From contig JAILQX010000044.1 of the NCBI GenBank assembly GCA_024698705.1, positions 1 to 64,000 on the forward strand: DNA of 64,000 nucleotides, given 5' to 3'. This document shows, in pieces, positions 54,604 through 63,473 of this stretch. The position numbers were made by a program, and so were the translations under genes. The stretch's first letter is position 1. Each line of letters begins with the position of its first letter. Under the pieces are notes generated by a model, which was not told the origin of the DNA, ran no database searches, and was given only the letters and a program-made list of their open reading frames with translations. The DNA comes from Lachnospiraceae bacterium (GTDB taxonomy: Bacteria; Bacillota; Clostridia; Lachnospirales; Lachnospiraceae).

Positions 54604-57024
54604 ATGTTAGTACCGTTAAGCTGGTTAAAAGATTATGTAGATATAGATATTACACCGCAGGAACTGGAGAAGAGGCTGTTCGACTGCGGATTTGAGGTTG
54701 AAGAACTGACTGAAGTCGGTAAGGACATCAGCAATGTCGTTGCCGGACTTGTTACAAAATGTGAGGCCATACCCGACACACATCTTCATGTATGTCAGGT
54801 TGATTGCGGAGACAAAGGAAGTTTTCAGATATGTTGCGGCGCGGACAATGTGTACGAAGGCGGTGTGTATCCGGTCGCACTTGTGGGTGCCAGCGTCCTG
54901 ATGACAGCAAAGGATCATAAAACCGTTGAAGGTGTGATGACGATCAAAAAGGGAAAACTGCGCGGAGTGGATTCCGAGGGCATGCTCTGTTCCGGAACGG
55001 AACTCGGCGTCAGTGAAGGAATGTATCCGGGAGCGGGCTACAACGGACTGCTCGTTCTTCCGAAGGATACAAAGCCCGGAACAGATGTCAAGGATATGCT
55101 CGGTCTTAACGACTGGCTGTTTGACATATCGATAACCGCCAACAGGCCCGACTGTCAGAGTGTGTTCGGAATTGCAAGAGAGGTGGCGGCGGCTCTCGAT
55201 AAGCCGGTAAAGATGCCTGCACTTGATTATACCGAAACGGATAAGACACTCGATGAATTTGACGTAAAGGTTGAAGCAAGCGATCTTTGCCCGAGATATA
55301 TCGGTCATTACGTATATGACGTTAAGATAGATGAATCACCGCTGTGGATGAAAAGAAGACTTGCTCTCGTTGGACAGGATCCCATTTCCAATATAGTTGA
55401 TATAACCAATTATATATTGCTTGAGCTCGGACAGCCCATGCATGCATTCGACCGCGATTATGTTGAAGGCGACAGGATAGAGGTCCGCAGGGCTCATGAC
55501 GGTGAGAAGATAGTTACACTCGACGATCAGGAATACACGCTGGACAGCAATAACCTCGTGATCTGTGATGCCGTCAAGCCGGTAGCACTCGCAGGTGTCA
55601 TGGGAGGACTCAATTCGGAAATAAGAGATACGACCGGGGAGGTATTGTTTGAGTCGGCCAAATTTGCAAGGGACAATATCAGAAAGACCGCACGTCAGCA
55701 CGGCAAGTCAACCGATGCTTCAGGCAGATATGCCAAGGGCGTTGACGAATATGCAACGGTCATGGCCATGAAGAGAGCTCTCCATCTTGTGGAAGAACTG
55801 GGATGCGGCAAGATCTCATCAACACATAAGGATGTTAACACGGGCAACAGCATCGAGCCTCATGAAATGAAGGTTGACATTAAGAGAGTCAATGATGTTC
55901 TCGGTATCGAGGTACCGAAGGACGAGATCATAAGGATCATGAAGAACCTTGATTTTGCTCCGACGATCGAAGGTGACAAGCTTACGCTCATGGTTCCCGC
56001 TTACAGAGGCGATATGGAAAACTATCCCGACGTTGCCGAAGAAGTCATAAGGATGTATGGATACGACAATGTCATCCCCACGTTCATGCCCGATTCCAAG
56101 GTCACGATGGGCGGACTCAACAACAAGCAGAAGAAGGAACTCAGGCTCAAGAAAGCATTGTGCTCGACAGGTGCTTACGAGTGTATACATTATTCATTTT
56201 TCTCACCTTCGGATCTCGATATGATAAATCTTCCCGAGGATGCGAAGGAAAGACAGGCGATCAGGATACTCAATCCAATCAATGAGGACATGTCGCTTAT
56301 GAGAACGACACTTGTTCCTTCGATGCTCGCTGCGATAAGCCGTAACCAGAAGAAGGGCAATCTGAGCGGAAGATTGTTCGAGATAGGCAATAAATTTATA
56401 GCGAAGGAACTTCCGATAAATGATTATCCCGATGAGAGGGAGACTCTGTGCATCACGGCATTCGGCGATGATGAGGATTTCTTTTCACTCAAGGGTATGG
56501 TGGAAAAGGTAGCGGAGACATTGATCGTTGATTTCGAATACAATGCAGCGACGGTTCCGTTCCTGCATCCATATCAGACGGCTGAGATAGTCTGTGACGG
56601 AGAAAAGATAGGATTCATGGGCAAGGTCGCATATGAAGTCAGTGAGAAATATGATCTGAGGACCGCGGTATACATAGCGGAACTCGATCTTAAGGCTCTT
56701 GTAAAATATTACGGAAACACACCTTCATTCAGACCGATATCAAAATTTGCAGATGAGAACAGAGATCTCGCACTTGTAATGGATAAGGAGATAAGCTGCG
56801 GTCAGGTTGAAAAGGTGATAAAGGATTCATGCAAGGCAGTGGGCGATGTTAAACTGTTTGACGTATATGAAGGTTCATCCATACCCGAAGGCAAGAAGAG
56901 CATGGCATTTACCGTTACATTTGAACCCGGTGAGAACGGTTTTGAAGAGGAAGCGGTGGATAAATATGTCAAAAAGATCCTCAAAAATCTTAACTTTCAT
57001 CTGGGAGTGGATCTGAGAGCCTGA
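54604..57024 (+). CDS. pheT: Phenylalanine-tRNA ligase beta subunit
   Basis: 806 residues, usual length. N-terminal tRNA-binding domain (V-A-G-L-V-T-K), the editing B3/B4 domain, a B5 domain, and the C-terminal FDX-anticodon domain (F-R-P-I-S-K-F-A near 690 and R-D-L-A-L-V). Forms the heterotetramer with PheS. Starts 37 bases after pheS with GAGAGGA. Confidence 0.97.
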   Translation: MLVPLSWLKDYVDIDITPQELEKRLFDCGFEVEELTEVGKDISNVVAGLVTKCEAIPDTHLHVCQVDCGDKGSFQICCGADNVYEGGVYPVALVGASVLMTAKDHKTVEGVMTIKKGKLRGVDSEGMLCSGTELGVSEGMYPGAGYNGLLVLPKDTKPGTDVKDMLGLNDWLFDISITANRPDCQSVFGIAREVAAALDKPVKMPALDYTETDKTLDEFDVKVEASDLCPRYIGHYVYDVKIDESPLWMKRRLALVGQDPISNIVDITNYILLELGQPMHAFDRDYVEGDRIEVRRAHDGEKIVTLDDQEYTLDSNNLVICDAVKPVALAGVMGGLNSEIRDTTGEVLFESAKFARDNIRKTARQHGKSTDASGRYAKGVDEYATVMAMKRALHLVEELGCGKISSTHKDVNTGNSIEPHEMKVDIKRVNDVLGIEVPKDEIIRIMKNLDFAPTIEGDKLTLMVPAYRGDMENYPDVAEEVIRMYGYDNVIPTFMPDSKVTMGGLNNKQKKELRLKKALCSTGAYECIHYSFFSPSDLDMINLPEDAKERQAIRILNPINEDMSLMRTTLVPSMLAAISRNQKKGNLSGRLFEIGNKFIAKELPINDYPDERETLCITAFGDDEDFFSLKGMVEKVAETLIVDFEYNAATVPFLHPYQTAEIVCDGEKIGFMGKVAYEVSEKYDLRTAVYIAELDLKALVKYYGNTPSFRPISKFADENRDLALVMDKEISCGQVEKVIKDSCKAVGDVKLFDVYEGSSIPEGKKSMAFTVTFEPGENGFEEEAVDKYVKKILKNLNFHLGVDLRA

Positions 57025-57081
57025 CAGTACCGCTTGTTCATTGGAAATTTTCGAATTTTCTATTTAATTCAGAAAAATATG

Positions 57082-57090
57082 TGATATAAT
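57082..57090 (+). promoter_or_regulatory. Extended -10 promoter of the DUF58-like gene
   Basis: TGATATAAT at 57082-57090; no good -35 element at 17 bases. Confidence 0.45.
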
Positions 57091-57140
57091 AAATGATATA
57101 TTGCATGAAATGCATACAAATACAAAGTGAGGGTCTCAAG

Positions 57141-58139
57141 ATGAAATTATTGATTGTTCTCTTAGTTGGAATTGTTCTCTACTTTGTTGTCAGCATAATA
57201 TACAAAAGATTCTGGCACAAGGGATTGAACATTTCGGTCGAATTTGAAAAAGAAGCGGTAAGAGTAGGAGATGATAACAATCTTATCGAGAAGATTTCGA
57301 ATGACAAAGTACTTCCGATCTCTATTCTTCAGATCAGATTCGCGGTTTCAAAGACTTTCAAGTTTGCTGAGGTTAAGAAGAATTCCGCAGTAACCGACCA
57401 GATGTACAGAAGCGATTATTTTTCAGTGCTTCCTTATCAGAAGGTTACAAGATCTTATCCGTTCAAGTGTACAACGCGTGGTTGTTATCAGCTTGCGACA
57501 ATTGACGTATTTGGTATGGATTTCTTTATATCAAAGGCAAGACGTATGACACTGAAGACACCCAGACTGCTTTATGTTCTGCCCAAGCCGATCAAGGACA
57601 TCAATGTTCCCGAGAGTATCGAGAATGTTATCAATGTCATCAGGGAAGAGGGCGAGGACAGAAAGTGTGTTGTGCTTCTGAATACCGAACTCAATTCAAT
57701 GTCCAAGGCTGATGAGCTTATCGAAGACGGTATCCGTATTGCGGACTACTTTGTTGCAAGATGCTACAAGGACAATGTTCCGGTTATGTTTTTTACCAAT
57801 GGTATCGATATGCTCACCGGTGAAGAGTGTCGTCTTGACATAGTTTCAGATACGGATGACAGGATCTCGCTTGAGAAGACGATTGCAAGGATCGATGCAG
57901 GCAAGCAGCCCCGCCCGTTCAAGCATATACTTGGAGAAGCCGAGAAGCTTGATGACGGCAGCACTGATTTCATTGTCATCTCAAACAACAGAAAAACAGA
58001 TTTCGTCAAGATACTTGGTGAGTTCATGGACAAGGGACATGCTACAAAGCTTATCATTCCCGAGTTTAAGAACGTTGATATAACACCTTATGAAGATGAT
58101 AAAGAGAAAATAGTAAAGTGGGTAGTGGCAAATGATTAG
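57141..58139 (+). CDS. DUF58-like protein (divergent)
   Basis: 333 residues from ATG 57141. An N-terminal membrane helix (about 2-22) is followed by a beta-sandwich as in DUF58 proteins, then a C-terminal von Willebrand-like alpha/beta region (C-V-V-L-L-N-T near 183, ...V-M-F-F-T-N-G). The conserved DUF58 block R-x-Y-x-x-G-D-x-x-R-x-I-x-W that normally joins them is not visible; the segment instead reads V-I-R-E-E-G-E-D-R-K. MoxR-type AAA, the usual partner, is absent. It overlaps the next gene by 8 bases. Confidence 0.65.
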   Translation: MKLLIVLLVGIVLYFVVSIIYKRFWHKGLNISVEFEKEAVRVGDDNNLIEKISNDKVLPISILQIRFAVSKTFKFAEVKKNSAVTDQMYRSDYFSVLPYQKVTRSYPFKCTTRGCYQLATIDVFGMDFFISKARRMTLKTPRLLYVLPKPIKDINVPESIENVINVIREEGEDRKCVVLLNTELNSMSKADELIEDGIRIADYFVARCYKDNVPVMFFTNGIDMLTGEECRLDIVSDTDDRISLEKTIARIDAGKQPRPFKHILGEAEKLDDGSTDFIVISNNRKTDFVKILGEFMDKGHATKLIIPEFKNVDITPYEDDKEKIVKWVVAND

Positions 58140-59571
58140 TAGAAAATACAAAATAATTTATGATAGTGCAAACTGTTTAATGATTTATCTGCTTGGCCTG
58201 GCTGCTGCGATAGTTGCCTGTGCGGTACTCAGAAGACCATTTGCATGGTCCTTCGCGATCGCTTCAGCGGTAATACTTGCCGGCTTTGTGTTCATGAGAC
58301 TGTTCATTCAGCAATATGTTGTTTCGATCATAGCTCATGTGATAGTGGTGGTCATCTGTTGGTACGCATTCGGCCTGGGCGGCGGAGATGTATTTGTTAA
58401 AGTACTGATATCCGCATTTGCTGCCATATTTGCGATACTCGATATCACCGATTTTTACAAGAGAAAGAATCAGTCATATGCGGAACTGCATGTCCTGTCA
58501 TGTGCATTGTTCCTGCTTGCATATGCTTATCCGGCATATAAAGCTTCTCATTATGAAGATGTTGATGCCAATTATGCACCTACATTCGGTATATTCGCAA
58601 CGGTCATCTGCGTACTCTGTATCGTATTCTTCGGTCTGACTCTTATAAGAGCATATATGAAGAATGCCATCAAACTCGCGGATACAAGCCAGATAGATGA
58701 GAATGCACCCGTTAATTACATGTACGGTAATTCAAACAAGTTCATCGGACCCATCATCGCTTTCATCGTAGCTATCATGCTCGTCATCCAGTCAAGAACA
58801 AGTGCGAATCTTTTTGCAAGCATCTGGATGGGACTTATGGGCGGTGTTGCAGGTATATGCAATCTCTTCAGTTTCTTAAGTTCAGACCAGGCGATCGTTC
58901 TTGAAGGAGCCCAGATAGCTCAGCCCGGAACAACACTTTATATTGTCGAAGTTGTTATCACAGCGATCATCCTTCTCGCGGTTTTGGTAGCCATAATCGT
59001 TCTGATCACAAAGATCTACAAGAGCCATTGGCATAAGGATGCCAATGCAGATGAAACACTTGAGTCCGCAGCAATGGTAGAGAAGAGAGAATGGATCTAT
59101 CACAGAGAGGCTAAGAAGACGGAAGATACTTCCGTTACAAAGGCTGCCGAGATCCCGACGACCATGAATCAGACGGAAAGTGATGACGCGGAAGCCGAAG
59201 CAGCGGTTGAAACTGTTAAAGAAGAAGCCGAAGCGGTTAAGGAGACAGTTGAAAAGGTTATAACCGAACCTGTTTCAAAAGCAGAGAGCAAAGTTGAGGA
59301 TGCCAAGGAAGCACTTGTGAAGAAAGCCGAAGAAACCAAGGCTCAGGTAGCACAGAAGGCCTCAAAGGTCATTGAAGAGGATGCCGCGAAGGTTGAAGAA
59401 GTCAAGGCGGCAGTCGAGAACAAGGCAGAAGAGGTTAAGACGGTAGCTGAGGACAAGGCTGAGGAAGTCAAGGCGGCAGTCGAGGACAAGGCTGAGGAAG
59501 TCAAAACTGTAGCAGAACAGAAAACAGATGAAGTTAAGAAGCCTTCTAACAAATCAAAGAAAAAGAAATAA
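58132..59571 (+). CDS. Multi-pass membrane protein with long 11-residue repeat tail
   Basis: 479 residues. About eight helices fill the first 300 residues; then come a charged linker and a C-terminal tail of 11-residue helical repeats (V-E-x-K-A-E-E-V-K-x-V/A), about residues 365-475, like LEA/apolipoprotein-type amphipathic repeats. The final bases encode K-S-K-K-K-K. Overlap with the DUF58-like gene shows the two work together; a membrane-attached partner of a transglutaminase-like system is a guess. The last repeats are a 33/66-base DNA repeat (59395-59520). Confidence 0.75.
   Translation: MISRKYKIIYDSANCLMIYLLGLAAAIVACAVLRRPFAWSFAIASAVILAGFVFMRLFIQQYVVSIIAHVIVVVICWYAFGLGGGDVFVKVLISAFAAIFAILDITDFYKRKNQSYAELHVLSCALFLLAYAYPAYKASHYEDVDANYAPTFGIFATVICVLCIVFFGLTLIRAYMKNAIKLADTSQIDENAPVNYMYGNSNKFIGPIIAFIVAIMLVIQSRTSANLFASIWMGLMGGVAGICNLFSFLSSDQAIVLEGAQIAQPGTTLYIVEVVITAIILLAVLVAIIVLITKIYKSHWHKDANADETLESAAMVEKREWIYHREAKKTEDTSVTKAAEIPTTMNQTESDDAEAEAAVETVKEEAEAVKETVEKVITEPVSKAESKVEDAKEALVKKAEETKAQVAQKASKVIEEDAAKVEEVKAAVENKAEEVKTVAEDKAEEVKAAVEDKAEEVKTVAEQKTDEVKKPSNKSKKKK
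59395..59520 (+). repeat. In-frame 33/66-bp repeat at the end of the membrane-protein gene
   Basis: GAAGTCAAGGCGGCAGTCGA occurs at 59398 and again about 66 bases later, alternating with GAGGTTAAGACGGTAGC-like units. It encodes the 11-residue helical repeats. Confidence 0.75.
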
Positions 59572-59585
59572 ATGCAAACATATTT

Positions 59586-59612
59586 AAGGCGGACATATGT
59601 CCGCCTTTTTTT
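59586..59612 (+). terminator. Terminator after the membrane-protein gene
   Basis: Stem AAGGCGGAC / GTCCGCCTT with loop ATAT and T-run. Confidence 0.93.
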
Positions 59613-59634
59613 GTGATAATTAAGATAAATTTAA

Positions 59635-59663
59635 TTGTAGCAAATGCTCTGATGAAGTATAAT
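59635..59663 (+). promoter_or_regulatory. Promoter of the GH9-GH5 operon
   Basis: TTGTAG (59635-59640), 17-base spacer, TATAAT (59658-59663). A leader of about 140 bases follows; it holds a hairpin CAGTATGT / ACATACTG at 59750-59776 and no known riboswitch. Confidence 0.72.
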
Positions 59664-59810
59664 TGGTAGTATAGAGGTTTTGAGAAAACTTTGCGCTGAA
59701 CAGGCCCGGCTTTGAGGATATGAACGGTTAAGGCTTGCTCGGTCAGCGACAGTATGTGAGATGAAGAAACATACTGAATATAATCACATATTTATGGAGA
59801 GGGTATGTTT

Positions 59811-62117
59811 ATGTGCATGAAAAAGTTATTTGCGATCGTTATGGCTGTAACGGTAACGGCCGGGCTGTGCGGTTGCACAAAGCAGGAGACAGTTGTAACA
59901 CCGGAACCTGCTGTTACGGAAGAAGCAGCTGCTGAAGTTACCGAGGAGGTCACACCTGAGGTTACCGAAGCACCCGAAAAAGAAGAGTCCAAGGAGGATG
60001 AAGATCCGATAAAGGTCGGAGTTAACATGATAGTCAATGGTGATTTCTCTAACGGAACGGAGAACTGGGGAACCTATATCAGTCACGGCGGACAGGCAGA
60101 ATTCACAGAAAAAGACGGACAGGCTGAGGTAAAGATCACAAAAGACGGTTCTGAAGATTATGCTGTCCAGATATTCTACGACGGATTCAGACTCGATCAG
60201 AACGGTGTTTATGAGTTTTCATTTGATCTTGATTCGTCTATCGCAAGAAACATGGAAGCAAGACTCCAGCAGAACGGCGGAAGCTATCATGCATATTGCG
60301 GCAATTATTTTGATGTTGAACCGGGCATGAATCATTATTCATGGGAATTTACGATGGAAGATGAAACCGATGTGGCTCCCAGACTCTGTCTGAACATGGG
60401 TAAGACAAAGGGCGGAACAACATACGGCGAGCATACGATCATATTTGATAATGTTTCGGTTGTTCTTAAGGATGATTCAAATATCGTACGTACAGAGGTA
60501 GAGGACGTGTCAAAGAATGTTAATCTGAATCAGGTAGGCTTCCTTCCGAACGCAAGAAAGACTGCTGTTGTCAGAAGTGAAGGAATAGACCAAACATTTA
60601 CATTGGTGGATGCTTCAGGCAAGGAAGTGTATAACGGCAAGCTTACCGGACCGGTCGATGCGGAGGCTGCCGATGAAAAGGTATATCAGGCTGATTTCTC
60701 TGATTTCACGACCGAAGGTGTATACACGATGAAGGTATCAAACGGGGATGAATCATATCCGTTTACTATCGGTAAGGATGTGTATGACGATCTTTTAAAG
60801 GATACATTGCTCATGCTCACAAGACAGAGATGCGGCATTGAGATAAACGAGGAACTCGGTGGAGCAGCCGCTCATCCTGTTTGTCATACAGGCAAGGCAA
60901 AGATATACGGAACCAATGAGTACAAGGATGTTACGGGCGGATGGCATGATGCCGGTGATTACGGACGATATGTTGTTGCGGGTGTAACTGCTGCAGAGGA
61001 TCTGTTGCTCGCATACAGGGATTATCCCGATATCTGGTCAGCCGATGACCTGGGTATACCGGAGAGCGGAAACGGTGTTCCGGATATCCTCGACGAGGCT
61101 AAATACGAACTTGACTGGCTCCTTAAGATGCAGGACGAAAAGACGGGCGGAGTATATCACAAGGTTACCTGTCTTGAATTCCCGGGATTTGTAATGCCCC
61201 AGGAAGAAACAGATGAACTTGTCCTCAGTCCCATATCAAATACAGCAACAGGTGATTTCGCCGCCATAATGGCTCAGGCTTCTACAGTCTATGCGGATAT
61301 AGATCCCGCATTTTCAAAGAAGGCGCTTGAAGCATCAAAGAAGGCTTATGCATACCTTGAAGAGCACAAGAGTGCAACAAGCTTCAAGAATCCGCCTGAG
61401 ATCGTTACGGGCGAATATCCCGATGGTCAGTTCACGGATGAGATGTACTGGGCAGCTGTGGAACTGTATAAGATAACAGGCGAAGAAAAATACAGAACAT
61501 ATATTGATGACATACTTAACATGTATATCATTCACGGCTTCGGTTGGGATAAGATGGGCAGCTACGGCAATATAGCATATATGTCACTCGATGCTGACAA
61601 ACAGGATCCCGAGCTTCTTAAGAAGATGACGGATGAGATCAACAACACGGCAGCCGAATATCTTGCAAATTGCAAGGCAGACGGTTATATGGTCGATCTC
61701 GGCGGAAGTTATAACTGGGGTTCAAATCTGAGTGTCTGTGCATTTGCAAGACAGATGCTGTTAGCCTCAAAGAACGGCAATACGGATGCATACAAGCAGG
61801 CTGCATTTGATCAGGTTTCATATATACTCGGTCAGAATGCCACAAGCTATTGCTTCGTAACAGGCTACGGCAGCGCATATGCAAAGAATGCACACCACAG
61901 ACCGAGTATCGCAACGGAGAGCGTGATCCCGGGTATGGTCATAGGCGGACCCAACGGCAATCTTGAGGATCCATATGCCAAGTCCACAATGGACGGAGTA
62001 CCTCCGGCAAAATGCTATGCGGATAATTCACAGAGTTATTCGACGAATGAGGTTACCATTTACTGGAACAGTCCGTTTGTATATCTGCTTTCGGCATACT
62101 TGAATGACAACAAATAA
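59811..62117 (+). CDS. Endoglucanase/cellulase, GH9 family lipoprotein
   Basis: 768 residues from ATG 59811, seven bases after GGAGAGGG (ATGs at 59805 and 59817 also possible). Lipoprotein signal ending L-C-G-C; a Thr/Glu/Pro linker; then a carbohydrate-binding module of CBM4/9 type (V-N-G-D-F-S-N-G and F-D-N-V-S-V); an Ig-like CelD-N domain (L-N-Q-V-G-F-L-P); and the GH9 catalytic domain with H-D-A-G-D-Y-G-R-Y (base), H-H-R-P-S and the acid in N-E-V-T-I-Y-W-N-S. It should cut beta-1,4-glucan at the cell surface. The downstream GH5 gene is coupled. Confidence 0.93.
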   Translation: MCMKKLFAIVMAVTVTAGLCGCTKQETVVTPEPAVTEEAAAEVTEEVTPEVTEAPEKEESKEDEDPIKVGVNMIVNGDFSNGTENWGTYISHGGQAEFTEKDGQAEVKITKDGSEDYAVQIFYDGFRLDQNGVYEFSFDLDSSIARNMEARLQQNGGSYHAYCGNYFDVEPGMNHYSWEFTMEDETDVAPRLCLNMGKTKGGTTYGEHTIIFDNVSVVLKDDSNIVRTEVEDVSKNVNLNQVGFLPNARKTAVVRSEGIDQTFTLVDASGKEVYNGKLTGPVDAEAADEKVYQADFSDFTTEGVYTMKVSNGDESYPFTIGKDVYDDLLKDTLLMLTRQRCGIEINEELGGAAAHPVCHTGKAKIYGTNEYKDVTGGWHDAGDYGRYVVAGVTAAEDLLLAYRDYPDIWSADDLGIPESGNGVPDILDEAKYELDWLLKMQDEKTGGVYHKVTCLEFPGFVMPQEETDELVLSPISNTATGDFAAIMAQASTVYADIDPAFSKKALEASKKAYAYLEEHKSATSFKNPPEIVTGEYPDGQFTDEMYWAAVELYKITGEEKYRTYIDDILNMYIIHGFGWDKMGSYGNIAYMSLDADKQDPELLKKMTDEINNTAAEYLANCKADGYMVDLGGSYNWGSNLSVCAFARQMLLASKNGNTDAYKQAAFDQVSYILGQNATSYCFVTGYGSAYAKNAHHRPSIATESVIPGMVIGGPNGNLEDPYAKSTMDGVPPAKCYADNSQSYSTNEVTIYWNSPFVYLLSAYLNDNK

Positions 62118-62137
62118 GCGGGATTTGAGAGGTAGTT

Positions 62138-63079
62138 ATGACCAAATATGAAAAACACGGAGTCCTGCATGTAAATGCAAAGGGAAAACTTGTGGATCAC
62201 AACGGTGAAGAGGTAGCGCTTTACGGCTTTTCTTCACATGGCCTTTCATGGTATCCGCAATATATAAACAGGGACTTTTTTGAATTTATGTCAGAAAAAT
62301 GGCATGTTGATGTTATCAGACTTGCCATGTATACGGATGAAGAGAACGGCTATTGTGTCGGAGACGAAGAAAACAGAGCCGGGCTTCTCGATCTCATAGA
62401 CCGCGGCGTAAAGGCTGCAACCGAGGTCGGTCTTTACGTGATAATTGACTGGCATATCCTTCGTGATTCCAATCCTCTGATATACAGTGATATGGCGGCT
62501 GAGTTCTTTGATATCGTTGCAGAACGATATCATGCTTACGGCAATGTTATTTATGAGATATGTAATGAGCCAAATGTGAACTGTACATGGAAGGATATAA
62601 AGACCTACGCTGAAGAGATCATACCGATCATAAGAAAGCATACGAAGTATGCACCGATATTTGTTGGGACACCCACGTGGTCACAGGATGTTGACGAAGC
62701 CGCAAAAGACCCCATCACGATCGACAAGAACCTCATGTATGTGTTTCATTTTTATGCGGATACGCACAGAGATGAGCTGAGGGCCAAATTCAAGGCGGCC
62801 GCCGAGAATGGACTGCCACTTATCATTACCGAATTCGGCTGCTGTGATGCGAGCGGTGCAGGTGATAATAATTTTGAACAGTCAGATATGTGGATAAGGC
62901 TTGCGGACAACTATAACGTAGGCTATATCATGTGGAACATCTCAAACAGGGATGAGACAAGTGCTTCATTTAAACCTGACTGCGACAAGACCACCGGTTT
63001 TGAAGAAGAGGATCTGAGTGAAGCATGCAAATGGTTTCTGAAGGTTCTTGAGGATCACAGAGAGAAGAAACAATCTTAA
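62138..63079 (+). CDS. Endoglucanase, GH5 family, no signal peptide
   Basis: 313 residues. GH5 core: Y-E-I-C-N-E-P-N with acid/base Glu144 and I-T-E-F-G with nucleophile Glu232. The sequence begins M-T-K-Y-E-K with no signal, and W-H at 105-106 and H-F-Y at 204-206 fit the GH5 active site. So it should act in the cytosol on short imported cello-oligosaccharides, unless it leaves by another route. It follows the GH9 lipoprotein by 20 bases. Confidence 0.93.
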   Translation: MTKYEKHGVLHVNAKGKLVDHNGEEVALYGFSSHGLSWYPQYINRDFFEFMSEKWHVDVIRLAMYTDEENGYCVGDEENRAGLLDLIDRGVKAATEVGLYVIIDWHILRDSNPLIYSDMAAEFFDIVAERYHAYGNVIYEICNEPNVNCTWKDIKTYAEEIIPIIRKHTKYAPIFVGTPTWSQDVDEAAKDPITIDKNLMYVFHFYADTHRDELRAKFKAAAENGLPLIITEFGCCDASGAGDNNFEQSDMWIRLADNYNVGYIMWNISNRDETSASFKPDCDKTTGFEEEDLSEACKWFLKVLEDHREKKQS

Positions 63080-63095
63080 GCAGAAAGAGATAACT

Positions 63096-63386
63096 ATGAC
63101 AGAATATATACCCGGCAATACGATAGCTCTCAATTACATAAAAAAAGAACCGTTCATAGGCAGTTTCAAGGGTATGAGATACAGGCTTAAAAATGCCGGA
63201 GATGACATGGAAGTATGTATCTGGCCGGAACCTTATAACTTTATCAAAACAAAAGATGAGTTAAAGCAATATGCACATTTCCCACTGGATGCGGATGGAA
63301 AGGATGCAGCGGTCGAATGGTTGAATAACCAATACGAAGGGCAGAAGGAATTGTGGGATATGTCCAAGGATATGCCATGGGTATAA
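63096..63386 (+). CDS. Small conserved protein, function unknown
   Basis: 96 residues from ATG 63096; the upstream frame overlaps the GH5 gene and has no site. The text K-G-M-R-Y-R-L-K ... C-I-W-P-E-P-Y-N-F ... W-L-N-N-Q-Y-E is a pattern I have seen in small Lachnospiraceae proteins that are sometimes labelled GNAT-like, but no acetyltransferase motif is visible. Seventeen bases after GH5, so likely the same transcript. Confidence 0.6.
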   Translation: MTEYIPGNTIALNYIKKEPFIGSFKGMRYRLKNAGDDMEVCIWPEPYNFIKTKDELKQYAHFPLDADGKDAAVEWLNNQYEGQKELWDMSKDMPWV

Positions 63387-63438
63387 AACTGCGGAAATAA
63401 GAGAATATAAACCGTGATAAAACCAATTCACGGGTAAA

Positions 63439-63468
63439 ACAAAAGGCGCCGTTTGGCGCCTTTTTTGT
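63439..63468. terminator. Bidirectional terminator
   Basis: ACAAAAGGCGCC GTTT GGCGCCTTTTTTGT between convergent genes. Confidence 0.93.
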
Positions 63469-63473
63469 AGTCC

